A DNA stretch of 13,398 nucleotides from JBFHNV01 sp965365655. GTDB lineage: Bacteria; Pseudomonadota; Gammaproteobacteria; HK1. The translations under genes were made by a program, and so were the position numbers. This document shows positions 6,709 to 13,376 of this stretch, in pieces (positions within the stretch are counted from its first letter, which is position 1; the number at the start of each line of letters is the position of its first letter). The notes under the pieces were generated by a model. That model searched no databases. It was not told where the DNA came from and saw only the letters and a program-made list of their open reading frames with translations. The stretch spans positions 1 through 13,398 of the forward strand of contig CBDUCN010000119.1 in the NCBI GenBank assembly GCA_965365655.1, written 5' to 3'.

Positions 6709-8286
6709 ATGCGGCTCACGTCGGAAATGCTGGTCCGGATGGGGGTGCGCGAGGATCGCGCCCGCGCGCATCTTGCGAACCTCAACCGGGCGCTGCCCGC
6801 GCACGGGATCGACGGTCCGCTTCGCGTCGCGCACTTCCTCGCGCAGGTGCTGCACGAGTCGGGAATGCTGCGCCACGTCGAGGAGAACCTGAACTACTCC
6901 GCGGAAGGCCTGCTCAAGGTGTTCCGCAAGTACTTCACGCCGGCACGCGCCGCTGAGTACGCGCGCAAGCCGGCGCGCATCGGCGCGCGGGTGTACGCGA
7001 GCCGGATGGGCAATGGCGACGAGGCGAGCGGCGACGGCTACCGCTACCGCGGCCGCGGGCTCATCCAGCTCACCGGCAAGAGCAACTACCGCGAGTTCTC
7101 CGCGTGGATCGGCGACGACGTGGTCGCGGAGCCCGATCGCGTCGCAACGCGGTACGCGGTGGACTCCGCGGTGTTCTACTGGGACAGCCGCAACATCAAC
7201 GCGCTGGCCGACGCGGACGACGTGCGCGCGGTGACGCGCGCCGTCAACGGCGGCCTGAACGGGCTCGACGATCGCATCGCGCTGCTGCAGCGCGCGAAGT
7301 CCGTACTCGCGATCGAGGCCGTGGCGCCGCTCCCCGAAGAGCCCACGCACACCGTCTCCGCGAGCCGGCTCAACCTCCGCAGCCGCCCGAAGGTCACCGC
7401 GGCCACCCGCATCGGCGCGTTGGCGCAGGGCACGCCGGTGACGCGCCTCGGCGACGGCGGGGCCCCCGGCTGGTCGCGGGTGCGCACCCGCCTGAACGGG
7501 CAGGTGGTCGAGGGCGTGGTCGCGAGCAAGCACCTCGCACCGATCCCCGCGGCGGCACCGCCACCCCCGCCGCCGCCGACGCCGGCGCCCGCGACCCCCG
7601 CCGCGCCGGCGCTGCCGGCGGCGCACCTGCGCGAGAACCGGCGCGACATCACCCGCGCGCGCGACGGCGGGCGAGCCTATCCCCTGGGCGAGGCCGGCAT
7701 GCCGCGGCGTACCGGCAGCACGGACGCCGCGAAGGTGCGCGCGCTGAACGCGATCGTCGACTGGCTGGACAGCGAGAACGCCGCGCACCGGCGCTACCGC
7801 CCGCGCCCGGGCACGACCTACTGCAACATCTACGCGCACGACTACTGCTATCTCGCCGGCGCCTACCTGCCGCGGGTGTGGTGGACCGCGTCGGCGCTCG
7901 CCGCGATCCGTGCCGGGCGCGACGTCGAGCCGCGCTACGCGGAGACGGTGCGCGAGCTGAACGCGAACATGCTGCTGGACTGGCTGGAGGAGTTCGGTCC
8001 CGCGTTCGGCTGGGTGCGCGCGATGCAGCTCGACGTGCTGCAGGCGGGCGCCAACCGCGGCGAGGTGTGCGTGCTGGTGGCGCAGCGCGCGGACCTGAAC
8101 CGCTCCGGCCACGTCGTCGCCGTGGTGCCGGAGAGCGAGGGCTTTTCCGCCGCGCGCAGCGCCGGCGCCGTCGCGCGCCCGGTGGAGTCGCAGGCGGGCA
8201 GCCGCAACCACCGCCGCGTCGTGAAGCCGTCGCGCTGGTGGGCGGCGTCGCGCTTCCAGGCCTTCGGGATGTGGCGCCACCCGTGA
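6709..8286 (+). CDS. Modular cell-wall hydrolase: GH19 glycosidase, SH3b and C-terminal Cys/His domain
   Basis: A 525-residue protein with three parts. Residues 1-205 are a GH19 (chitinase/endolysin-type) domain: FLAQVLHESGML with the likely catalytic Glu50, ENLNYSAEGL after Glu58/Glu59, RVYASRMGNGDEASGDG (94-110), and GRGLIQLTGKSNY (115-127). Such bacterial/phage GH19 enzymes cut peptidoglycan or chitin glycan strands. Residues about 213-280 form an SH3b domain (SRLNLRSRP motif), usual for wall binding. A Pro/Ala linker follows (about 282-308, with a run of seven prolines). The C-terminal part (about 310-525) has Cys372 in TYCNIYAHDYC and His468 in RSGHVVAVVPE, spaced as in NlpC/P60- or CHAP-like peptidases/amidases; this assignment is inference. 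There is no signal peptide or membrane segment, so export would need a holin or a secretion system. It is the first gene of a same-strand cluster. Confidence 0.88.
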   Translation: MRLTSEMLVRMGVREDRARAHLANLNRALPAHGIDGPLRVAHFLAQVLHESGMLRHVEENLNYSAEGLLKVFRKYFTPARAAEYARKPARIGARVYASRMGNGDEASGDGYRYRGRGLIQLTGKSNYREFSAWIGDDVVAEPDRVATRYAVDSAVFYWDSRNINALADADDVRAVTRAVNGGLNGLDDRIALLQRAKSVLAIEAVAPLPEEPTHTVSASRLNLRSRPKVTAATRIGALAQGTPVTRLGDGGAPGWSRVRTRLNGQVVEGVVASKHLAPIPAAAPPPPPPPTPAPATPAAPALPAAHLRENRRDITRARDGGRAYPLGEAGMPRRTGSTDAAKVRALNAIVDWLDSENAAHRRYRPRPGTTYCNIYAHDYCYLAGAYLPRVWWTASALAAIRAGRDVEPRYAETVRELNANMLLDWLEEFGPAFGWVRAMQLDVLQAGANRGEVCVLVAQRADLNRSGHVVAVVPESEGFSAARSAGAVARPVESQAGSRNHRRVVKPSRWWAASRFQAFGMWRHP

Positions 8287-8346
8287 CGGTGGGGGCACGC
8301 CGGGCCCTGCGCGCGCGGGCGGCACCGCGGCTCGAGGAGCGGGCGC

Positions 8347-8724
8347 ATGGGTGATCGTGCGGGCGCGTTGCCGGCGCTGCTGGGCCTCGCGGCCGGCAGC
8401 GCGGTGGAGACGCAGCGCATCCTGGACCGGCGCTTCACGCACGACCTGCGCGGCCACCTCCGGGATCGCGAGCGCCTCGCGCCGTGCATCGCCGACGCCC
8501 TCGCGCCGCCCCGTCAGCAGGTCACCGAGCAGACCCTGGACCTCTCGGTGGCGCTGGTGGTGCGGCGCACGCACGGCGTGGAGATCGGCGCACGCGTCCT
8601 CGAAGCGGGCTACGCTGCGCGCTACGGCACCACCCGTGAGCGCGAGAGCCGCATCACGATCACCGTCGAGCAGGTGCCGCTCGGCGGTCCGTCCTACGTC
8701 CACGTGCAACCCGGGGGAGACTGA
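8347..8724 (+). CDS. Hypothetical protein, helix plus beta module (copy A)
   Basis: A 125-residue protein of a family I do not recognise. GAGGAG at 8334-8339 gives a well-placed Shine-Dalgarno sequence for ATG 8347. The N-terminal half is helical (SAVETQRILDRR, 18-29). Then comes LAPPRQQVTEQTLDLSVAL (52-70), followed by alternating hydrophobic residues typical of beta strands and ending ITITVEQVP (103-111). The same order (AQ/TQ helix, Pro-Pro-Arg, TExTxD, beta stretch, closing Pro) is found in the next gene and more loosely in the one after. There is no signal peptide or transmembrane segment. It lies 60 bases after the cell-wall hydrolase and 2 bases before the next gene, so the three are very likely co-transcribed. 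Confidence 0.75.
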   Translation: MGDRAGALPALLGLAAGSAVETQRILDRRFTHDLRGHLRDRERLAPCIADALAPPRQQVTEQTLDLSVALVVRRTHGVEIGARVLEAGYAARYGTTRERESRITITVEQVPLGGPSYVHVQPGGD

Positions 8725-8726
8725 AC

Positions 8727-9374
8727 ATGGCAGAAGAAATCGAAACGCGCGGCGCGAGCGAGCTGGTCAGGGACCTCGCGACCGTGCCGCAGATCGTGGG
8801 TGCGCTGGGCCTGAGCATCGCGGCCGCGCAGAAGGCGTTCAACCTCGACTACCTGCATAACGTCGAGCACCTGCTCGTGCTGATCAAGAACCTGCTGGGC
8901 GGCAAGAAGCTCGCCGCCGACGGCTCGACGGTGGAGGACATGACCGACGCCGAGAAGGCGCGCCTGGACGCGGAGCTGCCGGTGATCAAGGACCTGCTCG
9001 CGGCCCTCGCGCCGCCCCGCTACCAGTACACGGAGACGACCTTCGACGTGCGCCTGGACCTCGCGCAGACCACCGACGTCGCCGGCAGCGTGGGCCTCGG
9101 TGTCGGGCTGGGCGCGATCTCGGTGAACGCGGCGTTCAGCATGGGCTACGGCTCGGACTACCGCGCCGCTGCCGCGTGCAAGACGGTGATCCACGCGATC
9201 CCGGCCGACCCCACGGTGTTCAATGCGCTGATGGAGCGCGCGAAGGAGATCAACGACAGGGTGCTGGAGCTGCCGGCCCGCTCGGTGGTCGACCAGAAGG
9301 TGATCGAGCAGTCGGGCAAGGTGTTCGAGGGCCTGCTCGGGGTGAAGGCGCCGAAGGCGAAGAGCGGTTCGTGA
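8727..9374 (+). CDS. Hypothetical protein, helix plus Gly-rich beta module (copy B)
   Basis: A 215-residue protein of no recognised family. GGGGGAGA at 8713-8720 sits inside the end of the previous gene, 6 bases before ATG 8727. A helical N-terminus includes SIAAAQKAFNLDYL (30-43) and an acidic/basic helix (about 70-93). LAPPRYQYTETTFDVRLDL (94-112) closely resembles the same spot in the preceding protein. A glycine-rich, strand-like segment follows (GSVGLGVGLGAISVNAAF, 120-137), then a YG..YR motif and AIPAD. A final helical part (about 162-205) ends in a lysine-rich tail. It is acidic overall at the N-terminus and soluble-looking. It may form an oligomer or complex with the proteins of the neighbouring genes; this is inferred only from their similarity and tight spacing. 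Confidence 0.78.
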   Translation: MAEEIETRGASELVRDLATVPQIVGALGLSIAAAQKAFNLDYLHNVEHLLVLIKNLLGGKKLAADGSTVEDMTDAEKARLDAELPVIKDLLAALAPPRYQYTETTFDVRLDLAQTTDVAGSVGLGVGLGAISVNAAFSMGYGSDYRAAAACKTVIHAIPADPTVFNALMERAKEINDRVLELPARSVVDQKVIEQSGKVFEGLLGVKAPKAKSGS

Positions 9375-9410
9375 TCGCCGCCGCGCACCGGGTTCGGGAG
9401 GCGGGGGCCG

Positions 9411-10382
9411 ATGCCGGTTCGTAACTTCGAGGTGGCCGACGCGGCCGAGCGCATCGCGGCGGCGGCGCAGGCCCTGAAGGCCGCCGCCGACGCGGGCGGC
9501 GACCGCATCGACGCGTCCGACGTGCGCGCGCAGCTCGACGGGCTCGAGTCGGCGATGGCGGCACTGCGGGCGCTGCTCGACCTGTCCGCGCCGGCCGCTG
9601 CCGCGGCGGCGCCGCCCGCCGCGCGTGCCGCCGCGGCGCGCGACGTCGCGGCGCGCGATGCCGACGACGCGCCACCGCGCGCCGGCGAGCGTCGCGAGTT
9701 CGACCTTGCCGGCTTCTTCTCCTCCGTCGCCGACTCCCTGGTGGACGCGCAGCGCCAGCTCGACGCGAAGTCGCGCGAGTACCTGGAGGAGCAGCGTCGC
9801 GCAGCGGAGCTCGACGGCTTTCGCCCGCCGCCCAGCGTGTTCCGCATTCCGAAGGTGACGGCGGACCTGAAGTTCGCGATGGAGACGCAGAAGTCCGATC
9901 GTGTGGGGCTGGTGTTCTTCTCGCGCAGCGATCTCGCGAAGACCCTGCACCAGCAGTCGATGCAGCTCGAGGTCGTCGCCGTGCCGCCGACGCCGGAGGT
10001 CGCCGCGCAGGTCGCGTCCGCGTCGCCGCGCGCGGCGCTGCTGCTGGACCCGCAGGCGCGCGAGCGGCTGTTCGCGCGCGTGCGCGACGCCGAGCTCGCG
10101 CCGACCGTGAAGCGGGAGCCGCTGCTGGAGCGGCCGGACCGCGTGCTGGTGTTTCCGCTCGACGACGGGGGCCGCGGCTACCTGCTGGCGTATGCCGGCG
10201 ACGATCAGGACAAGCATCTCGGCGTATGGAACCTCGCGATCGCGGACGACGGCGCGGCGCGGCTGTCCGCCGCGTACAAGTACGACCTCGCACCGCGCCG
10301 CAACGAGGACACGGCCGCGCTGAAGGCGCTGGTGCAGACGCTGGGCGAGCGGCAGGCCGCGCTGCTGGCCGGCGTGCGCTGA
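9411..10382 (+). CDS. Hypothetical protein with two shared modules (copy C)
   Basis: A 323-residue protein of no recognised family; GGGAGG at 9396-9401 precedes ATG 9411. Residues 9-58 are an amphipathic, probably coiled-coil helix (AERIAAAAQALKAAAD; LDGLESAMAALRALLDL). An Ala/Arg-rich linker (59-92) follows. Residues 97-193 resemble copies A and B: a helix with SLVDAQRQLDAKSREYL (109-125), PPPSVFRIPKVTADLKFAM (139-157) and a strand region ending QLEVVAVPP (185-193). A second module at about 244-275 reads RVLVFPLDDGGRGYLLAYAG and then VWN (Trp273); the next gene has a similar one. The C-terminus is helical. No signal peptide or membrane segment is visible. It lies 36 bases after copy B, in the same direction. 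Confidence 0.78.
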   Translation: MPVRNFEVADAAERIAAAAQALKAAADAGGDRIDASDVRAQLDGLESAMAALRALLDLSAPAAAAAAPPAARAAAARDVAARDADDAPPRAGERREFDLAGFFSSVADSLVDAQRQLDAKSREYLEEQRRAAELDGFRPPPSVFRIPKVTADLKFAMETQKSDRVGLVFFSRSDLAKTLHQQSMQLEVVAVPPTPEVAAQVASASPRAALLLDPQARERLFARVRDAELAPTVKREPLLERPDRVLVFPLDDGGRGYLLAYAGDDQDKHLGVWNLAIADDGAARLSAAYKYDLAPRRNEDTAALKALVQTLGERQAALLAGVR

Positions 10383-10436
10383 GCCGGTGACCCGCGCCGC
10401 GCCCGCCCGCGCGCTCTGAGCCGCCGAGCCGGTGAC
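10381..10436 (+). repeat. 11-base direct repeat around the start of the next gene
   Basis: GAGCCGGTGAC occurs at 10381-10391, just after a stop codon, and at 10426-10436, where its GTG is the start of the next gene. The GTG in the first copy (10387) is in the same frame but meets TGA at 10417, giving a 10-codon mini-frame. There is no clear Shine-Dalgarno sequence for either copy. Confidence 0.45.
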
Positions 10437-11796
10437 GGAAGGCCTCGATCTCGACGCGCTGCGCGAGGACGCGCGGCAGTGGGCGGCCGGGATCCCGCTG
10501 CTCGCCGACGCGCTGCTGGAGGCGTCGACGCGACGGCTGCTCGTCTCCGGGACCGCGTCGCGAGACCTGCTGCTGCTGCGGTCGGGACGCTTCGGGCTGC
10601 GCTTCTACCTGTCGAAGCAGCGCACGCGCATCCGGCTGTTCCGCAGGCGCGACGAGGCGCCGCAGATGGTGCTGGACGCGGGCCTGAGCCTGCGCATCGA
10701 GCCGCTGCGCGACGAGGACCCGCAGCCCCGGCCTGCGTCGGCGCCGCAGCACTGCACGCTGTCGTTGCCGTCGTTCCTGGTCGTGCGCCCGACCCGCGAG
10801 GAGCTGGCCCGCGCGTTGCCGGCCGGTGCGCGGCCGCGCGACGCGGTGCTGTTCCGGGTCGGGCCCGGCGGCCGGGACCTGCTCGCCTTCGCCGGCCCGC
10901 GCGGCGACCTGGGCGACCTCGGCGACGTGCGCGTGCGCTACTGGAACGCGGGCGCCGGCGTCGACGTGCGCCCGCACGACCGGCGCTGGCCGGTCGCGCC
11001 GTTCGCCGCGTTCGTGCGCGCGATGGGCGAGTGGGCCGGCGGTCACGGCGCGATGCGGGAGCTTCCGATGCGCGTGCCGGAGCCGGACGACGCGTCGGAG
11101 GCGCGCCGCATCCTGTGCGCGCTCGCCGACGCGTGGCGGGCCGCCCGGGACGCGGTGGCCGCGCCGCGGCGTCGCGCGCCCGACCCGCTCGCCAGCGTGC
11201 GCACCGACTACGGGATCGGCGCCTTCGACGCGCAGGTGACGCTGCGGCTGAGGCCCGACGGGACGCTCGCCGAGGACGCCGGGGACGACACCCTGCAGAT
11301 CGCGATGGACGTCGCCATCGACGGCGCGGACGGCGACCTGCGGGTCGCGCTGAAGCCCCCGGACTTCCTGGTCGGCGGCGATCTGCACCGCGCGTTCGTG
11401 GACGCGATCGCGAGCCGCGAGGCGCGCGATCGGATCGCCGGGCACGCGGGCGCGCAGGGCTTCTCGGCACCGATGGACGCCGCCGCGTTCGCCGCCGCCG
11501 GGGGCGCGCGGGCGATGGTGTTCCGCACGCGCCGCGACCTGCGCCGGCAGCGCGACCTCGACGTCGTGATCCTGAGCGGCGAGCACGCCGGGCGCCCGCG
11601 CGCGCTCGTCGTGAGCGGCTGGTTCTCGGTGGTACCGCACGCCGCGACGCCGGTCACCCTCGACACGCGCTCGCTGGAGGTGCTGTTCTGGGGGCACCCG
11701 GACTCCGGCGAGCGGCGCCTGACGCCGCGCACCGTGCGCCACTGCGTGCGCGTCGCCGCGGCGCTGAAGGACTGGGCGTCGACGGTGGCGGCGTGA
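10432..11796 (+). CDS. Hypothetical protein, probably internally duplicated
   Basis: A 454-residue protein of no recognised family. The N-terminus is helical (LREDARQWAAGIPLLADALLE). A beta-rich segment follows (FGLRFYLSKQRTRIRLF, from 54, to about 105), then TLSLPSFLVV and AVLFRVGPGGRDLLAFAG with RYWN (Trp171). The last part matches the second module of the preceding protein in order and spacing. The C-terminal half repeats the plan: DAQVTLRLRPDG (near 269), a strand series ending VALKPPDFLV, a helix, then AMVFRTRR (361-368) and DLDVVILSGEHAG. The start codon is taken as GTG 10432 without a good Shine-Dalgarno sequence, so a slightly different start is possible. No signal peptide or membrane segment is visible. 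It lies 49 bases after copy C. Confidence 0.72.
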   Translation: MTEGLDLDALREDARQWAAGIPLLADALLEASTRRLLVSGTASRDLLLLRSGRFGLRFYLSKQRTRIRLFRRRDEAPQMVLDAGLSLRIEPLRDEDPQPRPASAPQHCTLSLPSFLVVRPTREELARALPAGARPRDAVLFRVGPGGRDLLAFAGPRGDLGDLGDVRVRYWNAGAGVDVRPHDRRWPVAPFAAFVRAMGEWAGGHGAMRELPMRVPEPDDASEARRILCALADAWRAARDAVAAPRRRAPDPLASVRTDYGIGAFDAQVTLRLRPDGTLAEDAGDDTLQIAMDVAIDGADGDLRVALKPPDFLVGGDLHRAFVDAIASREARDRIAGHAGAQGFSAPMDAAAFAAAGGARAMVFRTRRDLRRQRDLDVVILSGEHAGRPRALVVSGWFSVVPHAATPVTLDTRSLEVLFWGHPDSGERRLTPRTVRHCVRVAAALKDWASTVAA

Positions 11797-11842
11797 CGGC
11801 GAGCGTTCGCGTGCGGCCGTACGGGGGGGCGGCGTGACGGCG
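11787..11842 (+). repeat. 15-base direct repeat spanning a stop and the next start
   Basis: GGCGGCGTGACGGCG occurs at 11787-11801, over the stop of the preceding gene, and at 11828-11842, over the GTG start of the next. The GTG in the first copy (11793) opens a 14-codon frame whose TGA (11835-11837) overlaps the second GTG as GTGA. This forms a possible coupling bridge between the two genes. Confidence 0.45.
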
Positions 11843-12268
11843 GGCGCCGCGCGCTGGCTGCGCGCGGTCGCGCGCTGGTCCGCGGCGCTGCCGCGGCGGC
11901 TGTGGCGCCCGATCGGCCGGCTGCCGGGCGCGCTGCGCGTGCGCGCCGCCGCGCCGCCGCCGGAGCCGCGCGTCGTCCTCGCGAACGGGATCCGGGTCTG
12001 CCTGCGCGCCGGGCGCGGGTCCGCGCCCGCGCGCGCCGCGGATCACCTGCCGGAGGCGGTGCGTCGCATCGACGCGGCCGTGTCGGCGGCGGCCCGCGCG
12101 CGTTTCGAGAGCGGTGCCGCGTTCACGAGCCTCGCGCACGCGGGCCGCGTCGAGTCGCTGTACGGCTGCCGCATCGTGGAGACCGGCCGCGAGCGGAGGG
12201 TGCACCGCGCGCTCGCGTACACGCCCGGGTGGGACGCCGCGGACATCGGGACGCGACCGGCGGACTGA
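11834..12268 (+). CDS. Hypothetical small basic protein
   Basis: A 144-residue protein of no recognised family; GTG start with only a G-run (11823-11829) as a possible ribosome binding site. The first ~30 residues are rich in Arg, Trp and Leu (ARWLRAVARWSAALPRRLWR) and would form a basic amphipathic helix. It is not a typical signal peptide because the hydrophobic core is broken by arginines. A Pro-rich hinge (AAAPPPEP, about 38-45) leads to VVLANGIRVCLRAG, then a helical segment and the ending RVHRALAYTPGWDAADIGTRPAD. It is the last gene of the same-strand cluster. It may contact membranes or nucleic acid through the basic end (inference). Coding status is moderately supported by its position and the absence of a better frame. 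Confidence 0.55.
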   Translation: MTAGAARWLRAVARWSAALPRRLWRPIGRLPGALRVRAAAPPPEPRVVLANGIRVCLRAGRGSAPARAADHLPEAVRRIDAAVSAAARARFESGAAFTSLAHAGRVESLYGCRIVETGRERRVHRALAYTPGWDAADIGTRPAD

Positions 12269-12339
12269 CCTGTCGGCTCGCGGGCGCGCTGGAGCCTGCG
12301 CGGCGACGCGGGCGGTGACGCCGGCGGCGGGGCGCGGTG

Positions 12340-12345
12340 TAGCAT
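12340..12345 (+). promoter_or_regulatory. Possible -10 element directly before the PhyH gene
   Basis: TAGCAT matches the -10 consensus at 4 of 6 positions and lies only 6 bases before ATG 12352. If used, transcription would start at or next to the ATG, giving a leaderless mRNA. This would fit the lack of a Shine-Dalgarno sequence. No clear -35 box is seen. Confidence 0.3.
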
Positions 12346-12351
12346 CGGGCG

Positions 12352-13167
12352 ATGCCCGCACCGGCGGAACTCGAACAGGCCCACGCAGCGCTCCGCGAGC
12401 GCGGCGTCACGTGCCTGCGCGGCGTGTTCGCGGAGTGGGTGGATCGGCTTCGCGCCGGCGTCGAGCGCAACCTGCGCGAGCCAGGCCCGTACTTCCGGCG
12501 CTACACGCCGCACGGTGCGGCGGGGCTGTTCGTCGGCGATTACTGCAACTGGCAGCGTATCCCCGAGTACCGCGCGTTCGTCGAGGAGTCGCCGGCGGCG
12601 CGCATCGCCGCCGCGCTGATGGGCAGCCGCACTGCGCGCCTGTTCCACGAGCACGTGCTGGTGAAGGAGCCGGGCACCGCCGAGCGCACGCCGTGGCACC
12701 ACGACCAGCCGTACTACAGCGTCGACGGCGAGCAGAACGTGAGCCTGTGGCTCGCGCTCGATCCCGTGCCGCGCGAGACCAGCGTCGAGTTCGTCGCCGG
12801 CTCCCACCGCTGGGGGCGCTGGTTCCAGCCGCGGCGTTTCACCGGCGAGGACTGGGCGCGCGAGGACGAGGACGTCGAGCAGGTGCCGGACGTGGACGCG
12901 CGGCGCGGCGAGTTCGACCTCGTCGGCTACGAGCTCGCGCCCGGCGACGTGGTCGCGTTTCACTTCCTGACGCTGCACGGCGCGCCGGCCAACGCGTCGC
13001 CGGTGCACCGCCGGCGCGCGTTCTCGACGCGCTGGCTGGGCGACGACGCACGCTGGGCGGTGCGCGGCGGCATGGTGTCGCCGCCGTTCCCGGAAGCGCA
13101 CCGGCGCCTGAAGCCGGGCGATGCGGTGGAAGGACCCGAGTTTCCGCTGCTGTGGGACGCGCGCTGA
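12352..13167 (+). CDS. Phytanoyl-CoA dioxygenase (PhyH) family oxygenase
   Basis: A 271-residue Fe(II)/2-oxoglutarate-dependent oxygenase of the PhyH family, at the normal length. The iron-binding facial triad is visible: His116 and Asp118 in PWHHDQPYY, and His209 in FLTLHGAPAN. Arg residues at 220-222 and Arg227 (HRRRAFSTRW) are candidates for binding the 2-oxoglutarate carboxylate. Further family features are SLWLALDPVP and VEFVAGSHRWGRWF. The reaction is a hydroxylation coupled to decarboxylation of 2-oxoglutarate. The substrate cannot be told from the sequence; relatives act on acyl-CoAs, ectoine and small amines. No signal peptide. The ATG at 12352 starts directly at the helical N-terminus and lacks a Shine-Dalgarno sequence. 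It lies 83 bases after the previous gene and may be transcribed separately. Confidence 0.92.
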   Translation: MPAPAELEQAHAALRERGVTCLRGVFAEWVDRLRAGVERNLREPGPYFRRYTPHGAAGLFVGDYCNWQRIPEYRAFVEESPAARIAAALMGSRTARLFHEHVLVKEPGTAERTPWHHDQPYYSVDGEQNVSLWLALDPVPRETSVEFVAGSHRWGRWFQPRRFTGEDWAREDEDVEQVPDVDARRGEFDLVGYELAPGDVVAFHFLTLHGAPANASPVHRRRAFSTRWLGDDARWAVRGGMVSPPFPEAHRRLKPGDAVEGPEFPLLWDAR

Positions 13168-13266
13168 TCGGCTGATTCGAAATGCGCGCACGCCGGACGC
13201 GTAGCGCGTTCGTGATGCGCGCGGGCGCGAGCACGTGTGCGCCGACGAGCATGGTGCCGTGCCGGC

Positions 13267-13297
13267 AACGCGCGACGGCAACGGCGCACCGCGCGTT
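13267..13297. repeat. 8-bp inverted repeat after the PhyH gene
   Basis: AACGCGCG (13267-13274) and CGCGCGTT (13290-13297) are perfect complements across a 15-base loop. No T-run follows. It may be a weak terminator for the PhyH gene, or chance. Confidence 0.22.
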
Positions 13298-13370
13298 CGA
13301 GCGGCGTCGCCGGTGTCGATGCGGCGCCCGCTTCGCGGCACGCCCGGCTGCGCTGCGCGCGCGATGCGTT

Positions 13371-13376
13371 CATACT
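13371..13376 (+). promoter_or_regulatory. Possible -10 element at the window end
   Basis: CATACT matches the -10 consensus at 4 of 6 positions and is followed by CGGGG, much like the TACACTTCGGGG element at 6504. It would drive a gene lying outside the window. No -35 box could be recognised. Confidence 0.2.

Noticed and set aside
6709..8286. Prophage lysis cassette
   Set aside because: The GH19 enzyme resembles endolysins, but no holin, spanin, tail, capsid, integrase or att site is visible in the window. A prophage remnant is possible but unsupported.
6691..8709. Long - strand frame opposite the GH19 gene
   Set aside because: The + strand carries clear GH19 and SH3b motifs and a good ribosome binding site; the antisense translation has no family features.
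8694..11742. Long - strand frames opposite the unknown genes
   Set aside because: The + strand frames have well-placed Shine-Dalgarno sequences, ordered spacing and mutual similarity. The antisense products are Arg/Ala-rich and show no such pattern.
10479..11837. Alternative + frame of about 450 codons overlapping the 454-residue gene
   Set aside because: Its translation is Arg/Gly/Ala-rich low complexity, whereas the chosen frame has strand/helix patterning and similarity to the preceding protein.
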